Below, one piece after another: positions 54,438-64,000 of a DNA stretch of 64,000 nucleotides (position 1 is the first letter of the stretch; each line of letters starts with the position of its first letter). The notes beneath the pieces are model-generated. The model saw only the letters and a program-made list of their open reading frames with translations. It was not told the DNA's origin and ran no database searches. The position numbers and the translations under genes are program-made. The stretch comes from Apoderus coryli. Taxonomy: Eukaryota > Arthropoda > Insecta > Coleoptera > Attelabidae. Location: contig OU452205.1 of NCBI GenBank assembly GCA_911728435.2, forward strand, positions 19,276,080 to 19,340,079, read 5' to 3'.

Positions 54438-57188
54438 ATGCACGAAAACGCAAAAACCGCTTAACAGATTTTAACCAAATTTGGTACAAAAATACTATTG
54501 GACATGGCAAGGAGCTGATTAGATTTTGGGAAACATTGAGCGTAGGCAAGGGGTTTAAAAGAGGGTTCAAAAATTTAAAAAATTCATAGTTCTTAAACTT
54601 ATCCGAAATACTGCATAATTTTTTACGCGTTTAATTGAATATAACCTAAAATATTTAACATAAAATATTAGACCACATTGGCGTTCGAAAATAGTGTAAA
54701 ATGGGGTAAAAAATATTTTAAAAAAACGTACTTCTTAAACATAGCAGAAATATTAACTAATTATTTATAGCTTTAATAGAATATAACCTATAAAATGTGT
54801 CATAAATAACTTACTTTCATAGGCGTTCGTAAATAGTGGAAAAGGGGTCAAAATATAAAAAATACATATTTCCTAAATTATTCGAAATATGGAAGAATTT
54901 TTTATAGTTGTGATAGAATATAACCTAAAAAATGTTACATAAAAGAATTAGTTCACACAGGCGTTCGAAAATAGTCTTAAAAAAGGGTCAAAAACGAAAA
55001 AAAAATGTTTTTCAAATACACCAGAAAAATTGACTAATTATATATAGCTTTGATAGAAGATAACCTAAAATATGCAGCATAAAATTTTTAGTTACATAGG
55101 CGTTCGTAAATAGTAAAAAAAAGGGGTAAAATAAAAAAAAATTAAAATGTAAAAAAATTTATATTTAACTAGTTGAATTGGTGTTAAAAATACAGGACAA
55201 AAATTAATGTTCCATAGGCGTCCGTGAAAATTCTATAAAAGGGTCAGAATTTGTATCCGTGAGAACTCAAAAACCACTTAACGGATTTTAACCACATTTG
55301 GTACGAAAATACTACAGGATATTTATAGGTGGTGATGAACATTGAGCGTAGGCAAGAGGTTTAAAAGAGGGTTCAAAAATTTAAAAAATCATAGTTCCTA
55401 AACTTATCCGAAATATTGAATAATTTTTTATAGTTGTGATAGAATATAACCTAAAAAATGTTACATAAAAGAATTAGTTCACACAGGCGTTCGAAAATAG
55501 TCTTAAAAAAGGATCAAAAACGAAAAAAAAATGTTTTTCAAATACACCAGAAAAATTGGCTAATTATATACAGCTTTGATAGAAGATAATCTAAAATATG
55601 CAGCATAAAATTTTTAGTTACATAGGCGTTCGTAAATAGTAAAAAAAAGGGGTAAAATAAAAAAAAATTAAAATGTAAAAAATTTTATATTTAACTAGTT
55701 GAATTGGTGTTAAAAATACACGACAAAAATTAATGTTCCATAGGCGTCCGTGAAAATTCTATAAAAGGGTCAGAATTTGTATCCGTGATAACTCAAAAAC
55801 CACTTAACGGATTTTAACCACATTTGGTACGAAAATACTACAGGATATTTATAGGTGGTGATTAACATTGAGCGTAGGCAAGGGGTTTAAAAGAGGGTTC
55901 AAAAATTTAAAAAATCATAGTTCTTAAACTTATCCGAAATATTGAATAATTTTTTATAGTTGTGATAGAATATAACCTAAAAAATGTTACATAAAAGAAT
56001 TAGTTCACACAGGCGTTCGAAAATAGTCTTAAAAAAGGGTCAAAAACTGAAAAAAAATGTTTTCCAAATACACCAGAAAAATTGGTTAATTATATATAGC
56101 TTTGATAGAAGATAACCTAAAAAATGCAGCATAAAATTTTTAGTTACATAGGCGTTCGTAAATAGTAAAAAAAAGGGGTAAAAAAAATTAAAATGTAAAA
56201 AATTTTATATTTAACTAGTTGAATTGGTGTTAAAAATACACGAGAAAAATTAATGTTCCATAGGCGTCCGTGAAAATTCTATAAAAAGGTCAGAATTTGT
56301 ATCCGTGATAACTCAAAAACCACTTAACGGATTTTAACCACATTTGGGACGAAAATACTACAGGATATTTATAGGTGGTGATGAACATTGAGCGTAGGCA
56401 AGAGGTTTAAAAGAGGGTTCAAAAATTTAAAAAATCATAGTTCCTAAAGTTATCCGAAATATTGAATAATTTTTTATAGTTGTGATAGAATATAACCTAA
56501 AAAATGTTACATAAAAGAATTAGTTCACACAGGCGTTCGAAAATAGTCTTAAAAACGGTCAAAAACGAAAAAAAAAATGTTTCCCAAATATACCAGAAAA
56601 ATTGGCTAATTATATATAGCTTTCATATAAGATAACCTAAAAAATGCAGCATAAAATTTTTATTTACATAGGCGTTCGTAAATAGTAAAAAAAGGGGTAA
56701 AAAAAAAATTAAAATGTAAAAAATTTTATATTTAACTAGTTGGATTGGTGTTAAAAATACACGACAAAAATTAATGTTCCATAGGCGTCCGTGAAAATTC
56801 TATAAAAGGGTCAGAAAAAATTTGTATCCGTGATAACTCAAAAACCACTTAACAGATAACCTACAACATGCAGCATAACAATTATGTTTACATAGGCGTT
56901 CGTAAATAGTAGAAAAGGGGGCAAAATAAATTTTATAATAAAACTAAAAAAAATCAATTAATTTGCGTTCAAGAACTTGGCCGAGATCTGAAATATAAAA
57001 TATCTGCGTATAAATAGTGCCTCCAAAGAGAAGAAAAAGGCACAAAACCCGATACTGAAAAAAAAATAGCTGATGTCTAAAACAAAACAAAAATTTATTA
57101 AATTTAGATAAATGACAAAAAGGTCATAAAGTTATTACTTTTACACTTAAATATGGAGCGCTATTCGTGCCTCGAGGGCAACAGCTAG
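54235..57188 (+). mobile_element. Helentron-like element, full length, with tandem repeat units
   Basis: The 5' end agctctccatat is repeated inverted (atatggagcgct, one mismatch) at 57,151-57,162, just inside a hairpin (tgcctcgagggca, 57,168-57,180) and the end cagctag. An internal 3' inverted repeat followed by a terminal hairpin is the layout of Helentrons and their short derivatives (HINE/DINE-1 type). A (GTCT)n run lies at 54,368-54,437. The body holds repeat units anchored by attgagcgtaggcaag at 54,535, 55,341, 55,867 and 56,387 (spacings 806, 526, 520). There is no Rep/helicase, so it is non-autonomous. It is nested in retroposon C. Confidence 0.78.
54368..54437 (+). repeat. (GTCT)n microsatellite
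   Basis: About 17 gtct units with one interruption (gtca) sit ~130 bp inside the Helentron-like 5' end. Shorter gtctgtat remnants occupy the same place in the 22-, 41.8- and 51.1-kb fragments. Confidence 0.95.
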
Positions 57189-57519
57189 TTTCCATCAAAA
57201 TGGTAAGATTCCTACAAGTATAATAATATCATATCGCATCCTAAATAAGTTATTATTTTGCAGCTTGTATAAACGTTTAAATCAAAACCCATGTAAAATC
57301 TCTCTGTTTATTTGTATGAAGTATACCCTCACATGTAACAAATTGTATAAGGTTCCTTAAGCCACTGATGATGGACGTATGTGTCCGAAACATGTCTGGC
57401 AGATAAAAACAAGAAATTTCAACGTATATATAAATCATTTTGTGGAGTAGACGCCTTTTATTCAATAGTAATATTCACTCCTCGATAGATGGATTACTTC
57501 AGAAAATTACTCATAATTA

Positions 57520-58775
57520 TTAAAAGTCGTTTTAGAAATATGCGCCTACTACGCGGCCGGATTATTATTTTATTCGTATAATTTTCAACCAATTGAAGCA
57601 TTCTTTTTGAAAAAGAAACTTGTTGTTTTCCAATAATACAATACCAATTTAGACTACATATTCCGACTATCCAGCTCTGTCAATTGCAGCTCTGTCAATT
57701 GCAGCTCCGTTACGCTGGCCCCCCCGTCGGATTTTTTCCTCCAAAATGCTAGCACACATAAAGGACACCTAGCACAACGTAGCACACCAAATTTTTGAGC
57801 TAGCACACCAACAGTTTAGATCTGAAATGAGTTTGAATTCCAGATTTCAAAATACTTGTAGTTCTAACCTTTTGTTGTGCTAGCTGAAAAATTTTTGGCT
57901 ACTTTATATTTATCGATCCAATCTACATTTCTAATACATTTTAACGTTTGTGTCACTTCCGGTTATACTGGAAGTTGACATCAAGTTTCTTATGTTAAAT
58001 GGAACATCCTACAATAATTTTTAGAAAATATGTATGTATGGTACCAATGGGATGGAGCACCAGCTCACTGTACTAATGAAGTTACGCATGAGCTGATGGA
58101 TTTATTCCAAGACCGGTTCGGATTTTTTTCGACGAAATGCTAGCACAAATAATGTTCACCTAGCGCACCAAATTTTAGAGCTAGCACACCAACAGATTAG
58201 ACCGAAATGAGTTTGAATTCCAGATTTCAAAATCATTTACGTTCAAACCATTTGATGGCTAGCTTAAAAAATTGGGTGTGCTAGGCGTCGTTTATTTCGT
58301 CTACATATTGACAAAAAAAGTAAAAAATGTTTGGGGGGGAACTACCGTTAATTTGTCCACTCCACTGGATCCTAGTCTTAATACTACCATATTGTAATTA
58401 TTGTAACACAGTGCACAGCAAATACATTTCTAGTGGCACCCTAAACACATCTTAGTGTAAATGCATTTGATGTGGCTTCCTTGACACAGTCCACAGTAAA
58501 TACATTTCTTGTGACGCCTAAACACATCTGACTATAATTGCATTTGATGTGGCAACGGATGCCACATGTTTGTTTGACGCTTGTAATTTTAACTTCGAAT
58601 ATACGGCGTGTAAAAGAGTGCTACCTAGCGCATTCAATTCGTAATTTTAAGTTCTATGCGTATCGTGGTTGGCAACAAATGTGCCACAATTTGGTGTGTA
58701 GGTCTGGGTGTCACAAAAATACGTGGACATGTATGTGTGTGTGTGTGTGTGAAACAAATGTAAATGTATATCGTC
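57520..58775 (+). other. Repeat-rich stretch with a mariner trace
   Basis: Two direct ~170-bp copies (about 57,727-57,905 and 58,127-58,290) share the words aaatgctagcaca, gagctagcacaccaacag and gagtttgaattccagatttc. Between them a plus-strand trace WDGAPAHCTNEVTHELMDLF (about 58,055-58,115) is a mariner-like catalytic segment. A ~90-bp tandem duplication lies at about 58,407-58,556 (acatttct-gtg, atttgatgtggc) and (TG)n at 58,733-58,751. No gene. Confidence 0.55.
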
Positions 58776-58782
58776 TTTATAC

Positions 58783-59570
58783 AGGGTGTTTCATTAACAA
58801 AGGGACAACCGTTAACTGGGAGACACTACGGGTCAAATAATGATTCAAGGAAAAACGCTTTAATGTAGATTTCATTTTCATCCTAGAAAAAAAACTAAGG
58901 GTTTATTAAAAAAATATTATTCTTGAAAATCAACACGAAAAACAACAAAAACTAATAAAGATGAACCTTTAACGCAGTTGTGCGAAATATGCGCCATTCA
59001 TTTAGACACATTTTGTAATCCGTTTTTTGAGAGACACACCAGTTGCAAACAGTGCCTCTAATTTCATCAGCAGCCGGTTGTATTCTACGCCACAACTCCT
59101 CGAACGAATTAAGAGTTTCTTTGTAGACTAGGTCTTTCAGCCGTGACCAAATCGAGAAATCCAAAGGATTTAAGTCGGAGCTTCTGGTGGCCAAGAAAAT
59201 TCACTCCCTCGACCAATCCAACGATGTATTGTAATAAAAGTTACCCATTTATTGTTTCGCATAATCTTTTGAAAAAAAAATTGTCAACTGACTGGTGATT
59301 GCCACAACATTACCGCAGTTATTTGCCATAAACTATTAGCGCTTGCCCAAAAAATCAGTACAAACCGTTTTATAAAGCAACTAGGTTAATAACGTTCAAA
59401 AAATTACTTCATCAGTACAGTGAGCTGGTGCTCTGTCCAGGTGGTACCAAGATGTACGGCAGTGTTCTAATGACATATTTTCTAAAAATTCTTGTAAAAC
59501 TGCCCTGAAAATTTCTAAGTATTGTTGCTAGTTACCGACCCATCGTAAATTAAAAATTTTATTTGATTGT
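58783..59570 (-). pseudogene. Mariner-like transposase relic
   Basis: A terminal word cagggtgttt preceded by TA lies at about 58,782. On the minus strand from about 59,450 come RAPAHCTDEV, a gap of decayed sequence, then RSSDLNPLDFSIWSRLKDLV and CVSQKTDYKMCLNEW (59,194-58,952), the C terminus of an IS630/mariner-type transposase. The opposite end is lost next to the gypsy LTR. Confidence 0.7.
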
Positions 59571-59624
59571 GTGAAGGGTAGTTGGGTTAGTAATTATTAT
59601 TACACCGAAAACACTTCTTTAAAA

Positions 59625-59857
59625 TGTAAAATAAACAAAATAACTTTAATCAGAATAAAAAATAAGTTAAAAAAAAACAAAATATTATATTGTGTATGTA
59701 TCGCGTCGGCATTCGCTAAAGCGTAATGTGTTTTTTTATTTTGGCGTCGTCTTGCAAAAACAAGTTATGATGCTTTCTGTGTGGTGGCAGCACTAGTCGG
59801 CCATTGCACTAGCTGGCCACCAGTGGTGGAGGTTATTAGAGGGTTTGGTTTGTTACA
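59625..59857 (-). repeat. Candidate 3' LTR of the gypsy element
   Basis: On the minus strand a purine tract (aaagggggagat) precedes tgtaacaaacc at 59,857. A matching end, tttattttaca, falls at 59,625, giving TG...CA ends and 233 bp. It is proposed from sequence features only, because the partner LTR is not in the window. Confidence 0.45.
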
Positions 59858-60704
59858 ATCTCCCCCTTTGCTCCACATGAACGTCCTGTATGTGGTGCAA
59901 CTTCTGGATTGGGCTGAGACGTACAGCAATCGCACTGCACTCGTGGTTTAGGTCGTCTTCTTCCATTTGCGGAGGCTGACACTGGCTGTTGATCGTTACT
60001 GACAGTGACAACTTCCTTGCCAGTGGTGGTTGGCGGTGAACTACGTACATTGTTCGTGGTTCGTTTGGGCAGTCTACCCCGTTTTCGTTTCGGATTCAGC
60101 GGCGTAGGAAGGTTGTCCTTGGTATCACCTCGATACAAGGTGAAGGCGGAGGCATGGTACTTTCCCATAGGCGTAGACGGATCGTCAATGGTCGAAATCT
60201 CGTAAGTGGTTGGAGTCACTACTTTAGAGATACGATATGGCCTGTCACGTTTAGGCGCAAATTTCGAAGTATAATTCTTACTGGAATTACTTAGAGTATG
60301 AGTATCGACGAGTACTTTATTGTCAATGTTAAACGGACTGGTGTCGCGACGCGTAGAGTCTTTGTAACGGTTACGGCGATCTTTAGTCTGTTCGTGTTTA
60401 TCGCGGGCTTCTCTAAGGGTTTCATTAAGTGTTAACAGATAAGGGTTATCTGCGCGACAAACGTATCATTTTGCACTATAGCGTGCATGTCTCGATTTAC
60501 ATCATCGGGCGTACGGAGTTCGCGTCCGAATGTTAAATACGCAGGCGTAAAACCTGTAGACTCGCACTTAGCAGTATTTATTGCAATTCTGATTGCTGGG
60601 ATTTTTGCAGGCCATGTAGTATGGTCGGAAGAGGTGAGGATAGCGAGTTGTGTTTTCATGTCACGATTTTTGCGTTCGACAGGGTTAGCTTCAGGATGGT
60701 ACAC
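59836..60704 (-). pseudogene. Gypsy integrase C-terminal part
   Basis: The first frame (60,704-60,432) has MYHPEANPVERKNRDMKTQL, i.e. the core-domain region with catalytic Glu (NPVER), then SDHTTWPAKIPAIRIAINTA and TPAYLTFGRELRTP. After a frame break a second frame (60,219-59,836) has TPTTYEISTIDDPSTPMGKY, then HASAFTLYRG, the usual end of gypsy integrases, and a Pro/Lys-rich tail. No chromodomain is visible. Confidence 0.8.
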
Positions 60705-60787
60705 GGGGATGAGGGCTTGTTGTTATCCCAAGCAGTGGCAACCTGTTGCACTGATAACTCTTCTAGGAACTCCAAATCTCAGTATAA

Positions 60788-62672
60788 TTATAATCTATAA
60801 TAATTAAAATCTATAACGCATGTGGTGCACGCTTCAGCTGTGGCAGCCTTCAAAGGGAACAACTCAGTCCATCGACTGGCGGTATCCTCGATGATGAATA
60901 TCCAATGGTATGCTTCACTTAACATAAGTAGAGGTCCGAACAGGTCTATCGATATGACTTCGAACCGTTGAGCTTGGATAGGTGTCTGTAGGAGACCGGC
61001 GGGTTTCAAATTGGAAGATTTGAATCGTTGACAATCTATACATTTGCTTATGTGGTCTGTTATTGTCCGGCGCATGCCAACCCAAAAGTATCGTCGGGCG
61101 ATGCGCTGATAGGTACGTTCTATGCCGTAGTGGCCGGCTGTCTCTGAATCATGGTATTCATGCAGAATCTTTGGTATTCTGGTCACAGCAGCAACTAACT
61201 GAGGTTCTTCTCTGTCCACGTCAGGATTATAACGATATAGAACACCACCAGACAGGAGGTATCTTCTTTCGGCCCACTTCTTGAAATGGATGTCGGGCTC
61301 GACTTTGTTTTCGAAACAATCAATAATTGTCTTGAGTTCAGAGTCTGCTATCTGCTCGTTGCGTATTTCAGCAGCAGATAAGTTTGGAAGATCTATGGAG
61401 ATGAGATTAACATCGGTGTTATCTTCAGTATCGTCGAAAGTATCTTGTGGAGGTCTGCTCAGCGTATCGGCTAAAACGTTCTTCTTGCCTACAATGTAGT
61501 CAATTTTCAAATTGTTGGGCATTAACGATAGGGCCCACCGAGCCAACCTTCCCGTCGGTGACCTCAGGCCCATAAGCCATTTTAACGCCTGATGATCACT
61601 CTGGACAATGACAGTAGATCCTTCTAGGTAAACTCTGAATTTGTTTACAGACCAGACTACCGCTAGAGCTTCGCACTCCGTGGTGCTGTAGTTCTGTTCG
61701 GCAGACGTCAGTAGTCTTGAAGCATATTCAACCGGTTTCTCCTGCTCACCCTCCCCCTGGAGTAGACATGCTCCGATAGCATAACTGCTTGCATCTGTGC
61801 GGAGTACGTAGGGCAATTGACTATCAGCCTGTCGCAGAATAGGCGAGGAACACAGCAGACTTTTAAGTTGGGCAAACGAGTTTTGTTGATCCTGTCCCCA
61901 AATCCACTTGGCGTTCGTCTTGGTAAGTATGGTTAGTGGTTTAGCAATGTGCGAAAAATTGTCAATGAACCGACGAAACCGGGAACACGTTTGCAGAAAG
62001 CTAAGTAATTGTTTGACATTTCTCGGGGGAGGCATGTCCAAAATGGCAGAAACCTTTTCCGGATTTGGGCGGATCCCCTGAGGCGATATAATGTGTCCTA
62101 GATAGTGAACTTCTTGACACGAGAATGAACATTTTGGTCGATTCAGAGTAAGTTTGAACTGTTGAAGTCGTACAAATGTTACGCGTAAGTCACTAAGGTG
62201 TCCATCAAAAGAGTCTGAGATGATGATTATGTCATCCAAGCAGGCAAGTACCAGTACATTAGAAAGTCCGGATCGAAGCTTGTCAATCAGTCGCTGGAAT
62301 GTTGATGGCGCGTTTCTGAGACCGAATGGCATTCTTATGTAGCGAAAGGTACCGAAAGGTGTAATAAAACAGGTCTTGTCTCTATCAGATTCGCGTACAT
62401 TTACCAGATGATACCCACTTTTGAGAGAGGGTAGTCATGTACTTAGATTTCTTCGCAGCATGGAGCAGATCATCAATCCTAGGTATAGGGTACCTGTCAG
62501 CCCTTGTGACAGCATTTAGGCCCCTATAGTCGACAGTGAGTCTAACACCACCTGTTTTCTTAGGCACCAACACCACCGGTGCGGCGTATGGCGATTCGCA
62601 TTCCTCAATGTACCCACATTGTAGCAATTTGTCAATTTCTTGCCGAAGTAACTCCTTCTTAGGCTCGGGCAT
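60788..62672 (-). pseudogene. Gypsy RT, RNase H and integrase core
   Basis: RT starts in one frame (62,672-62,385: LRQEIDKLLQCGYIEECESP, VRLTVDYRGLNAVT) and shifts near 62,420, right at motif A, where the expected catalytic Asp of the LDLKSGYH-type block is not readable. It continues to 60,788: MPFGLRNAPSTFQRLID; catalytic LDDIIII; RNase H (LRTDASSYAIGACLLQGEG); the integrase zinc finger (HYGIERTYQRIARRYFW with CIDCQRF); and core start VISIDLFGP. The frame is lost at about 60,800. Confidence 0.87.
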
Positions 62673-62817
62673 TCGGTAAGGAGGTACTGCAATTGGAGTG
62701 TCGTCTAGAAGAACTATGGAATGTTCAGCGTATGGAGTAGCTTCAGTTTGAGCCTCGAAATTACAAGAAAATTCCGCAAGAAGATCGTTTAAGCATCTTT
62801 CTGATCAGCATCCAAAC

Positions 62818-63470
62818 TTAGTCCTTCATCAGATCGTAGTTTGATTTCATCAAAGGTGATGTGTTTACAACGCACGAAACGTCGGGATCAGTAACAAAAG
62901 AAAATTTGTTCGATGGTTCGTTTCCAAAGTAAAACCTATTATTTGGAATGTCGACTATGACATTGGCAGCTTGTATCCAGTCTACGCCTAAGAGAGTGCG
63001 TCTGTTTTCATGCCCTGGTACCGATATAAAATGAGTAGTTACTGTTTTATCATGTAGCGTGACATCCAAGTTGAATATTTTTACTTGTACTCTGCGACGA
63101 ATTCCATCAGCGAGAGTCATCAAAAGGGTATCCTCAGTATATGGAACCTTGTCTTCCAGTAGAAGTTTCAATAGTGACGAACCGGCAACACTGGACCTCG
63201 CTGCGGTGTCTACGAACGCCTAATCGTTGTGTCCGTGTATGTTTAGCACAACCAGAGGGCGTACACTGGGGTTGTCATCTTGAAAATTATTGAAGAGAAA
63301 TTCTGTAGTACTGGGACTGCTTTTCGATTTGCATTTTGGGCACGTACTCTTGATATAACCCGGGTTACCACAACCATAGCAGGAAATACCTGATGATGTA
63401 GGTGAGGAAGAAACTGTTTGGATTAGAGGTTTCTTTTGTGGACTACTAGTACTAGTAGTGGGAGTACTTT
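62818..63470 (-). pseudogene. Gypsy zinc knuckle and aspartic protease region
   Basis: Near 63,385-63,340 is CYGCGNPGYIKSTC, a CCHC-type knuckle with Tyr where His is expected. An in-frame TAG comes just before AFVDTAARSSVAG (about 63,220), where the catalytic DTG/DSG of retroviral-type proteases is DTA. The protease body follows (63,171-62,818: LMTLADGIRRRVQVKI, LLGVDWIQAANVIVD). Function is lost. Confidence 0.72.
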
Positions 63471-63479
63471 CGACCGATT

Positions 63480-64000
63480 TCAGTTTTGAGAGCTTGCGGC
63501 ACTCATCTTAAGTATGGCCGACATTTTTACAGAAGGTGCAACGTTTTTAATAGTGTCTTTTACGTCATTAACTTTAATATCTACGGACGCATCAAAAGTT
63601 TCCTTCGCAATGCGAGCTTGCAAAAGGAGGTGCTGAAACGAAGTAACTTTATCGCGCGGGATTTGTTCACGAACTTTACGATGTAATAGCCCATACACCA
63701 TATCGATTTGTACAATCTCAGAAAGCGTATTCGATGGAAGCTGAGCTAGAATAGATCGCGCTTTACAGATGAATATATCCGTTTTAGTCTTTGAATCCTG
63801 TTCTTGTGAGAACAATTCGCGATATACGCGGTAGTGCGGGTTTGTAGGACCGAATGTAGATTTAAGTAAGTCTATAGCATTTTGGCAAGAGTCTAGTCAA
63901 CCTTTTGTGCCTTGGAACCACGTAGTAGCAAAGCCGTCGAGTAGCGTTGGTAATCCGCGTAGACCAGTGTGAAAACAGCAGTTAAAATTCTAGCAGTTAA
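63480..64000 (-). pseudogene. Gypsy gag fragment
   Basis: Frames at the window edge read WFQGTKG, an in-frame TGA, LDSCQNAIDLLKSTFGP, then YRELFSQEQDSKTKTDIFIC and LPSNTLSEIVQIDMVYGLLH. This helix-rich block resembles the capsid part of gypsy gag in insect and other invertebrate elements. The N-terminal part is beyond 64,000. Confidence 0.7.

Larger units (their letters stand above)
53946..57506. mobile_element. Snapback poly(A) retroposon, copy C, split by a Helentron-like element
   Basis: The 13-bp direct repeat TTACTCATAATTA flanks it (53,933-53,945 and 57,507-57,519). The left end (ctattgaataaaaggcgtc, then tactccaca) recurs inverted at about 57,435-57,463, followed by a ~40-bp tail (cactcctcgatagatggatt) and a short agaaaa end. 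The motif ctgatgat + ggac...gtcc + gaaacatgt lies at about 57,366-57,396. After subtracting the nested 54,235-57,188 element the unit is about 0.6 kb. Its end is shared with copy A (attttgtggagtagacg). Confidence 0.82.
59625..64000 (-). mobile_element. Ty3/gypsy retrotransposon, decayed, 5' end outside the window
   Basis: Read right to left: gag, zinc knuckle, protease, RT, RNase H, integrase and 3' LTR, the Ty3/gypsy order. Several frameshifts and in-frame stops break every part, so it is inactive. No envelope ORF is seen between the integrase and the LTR. The 5' LTR should lie beyond 64,000. Confidence 0.85.

Noticed and set aside
54358..54570. Open frame with TDRQ repeats
   Set aside because: Translation of the GTCT microsatellite inside a rolling-circle element; not a protein.
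51267..57188. Classical centromeric or intergenic satellite
   Set aside because: The ~523-bp units are bounded by shared element ends with hairpin and inverted repeats, and one whole set is inserted in a retroposon, so they are carried by a transposon.
60005..60205. Plus-strand frames across the gypsy element (60,005, 60,487, 61,063, 61,281, 63,486)
   Set aside because: Antisense shadows of the minus-strand gag-pol reading frames.
1..64000. tRNA, rRNA or CRISPR loci
   Set aside because: No cloverleaf, no intact rRNA and no regularly spaced short repeats were found. The only RNA-gene-like sequence is the 5S-derived head of a SINE.

Overview
Eukaryotic, AT-rich nuclear DNA, very probably from an aphid or a close hemipteran. 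I infer this from spliced genes with canonical junctions, intergenic DNA rich in TAGGTA/TACCTA-type words, and a repeat complement of insect type: TA-flanked mariner-like elements, pogo, Penelope, R4/Dong, CR1-like LINE, copia, Ty3/gypsy and rolling-circle elements. There are no operons, and I see no bacterial genes, tRNAs, rRNAs or CRISPR arrays.

The one multi-exon host gene I can assemble lies on the + strand from 13,672 to at least 53,680. It encodes the first ~320 residues of an amino acid/auxin permease (AAAP, Aa_trans) family transporter. Five coding exons join in phase (1,1,2,1,1 at their donors). They are separated by introns of 89 bp, 11.5 kb, 12.2 kb and 15.3 kb, and the gene runs on past the last exon I can find. 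Most of the window is therefore intron, and those introns are filled with transposable elements. Two other short host-like exons are visible: a half THAP zinc-finger exon (11,745-11,848, +) and a SAM-like first coding exon on the opposite strand inside intron 3 (31,439-31,502, -).

Layout. 1-5 kb: old repeats and a mariner-like element with TA duplication (3,655-5,055). 5.8-10.9 kb: an R4/Dong-type LINE landed in the TAA tail of an older minus-strand LINE, which also hosts a snapback retroposon. 12.9-13.2 kb: a 5S-rRNA-derived SINE with 11-bp target duplication, just upstream of exon 1. 14.3-18.5 kb: a nearly intact CR1-like LINE with a PHD-finger ORF1. 18.9-20.0 kb: a second LINE type. 20.6-23.1 kb: a pogo-like relic. 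24.1-30 kb: mariner relics, a LINE 3' end and foldback elements. 30-32.7 kb: mostly unique DNA. 32.7-37.3 kb: two long-TIR TA elements and a minisatellite with inverted units. 38.3-41.7 kb: a head-to-head Penelope inverted duplication. 41.7-43 kb: rolling-circle fragments. 43.6-45 kb: a foldback and a 548-bp insertion with 8-bp duplication. 46.3-51.1 kb: a copia relic whose 3' LTR was split by an apparently intact 3-kb DDE transposon. 51.1-53.0 and 54.2-57.2 kb: Helentron-like elements with ~523-bp tandem units, the second nested in a snapback retroposon. 57.5-59.6 kb: mariner relics. 59.6-64 kb: a decayed Ty3/gypsy element running off the window.

The main themes are nested insertion whose order can be read from target duplications, and an unusual number of long inverted repeats lying in the introns of one transporter gene, where they would be transcribed as hairpins.
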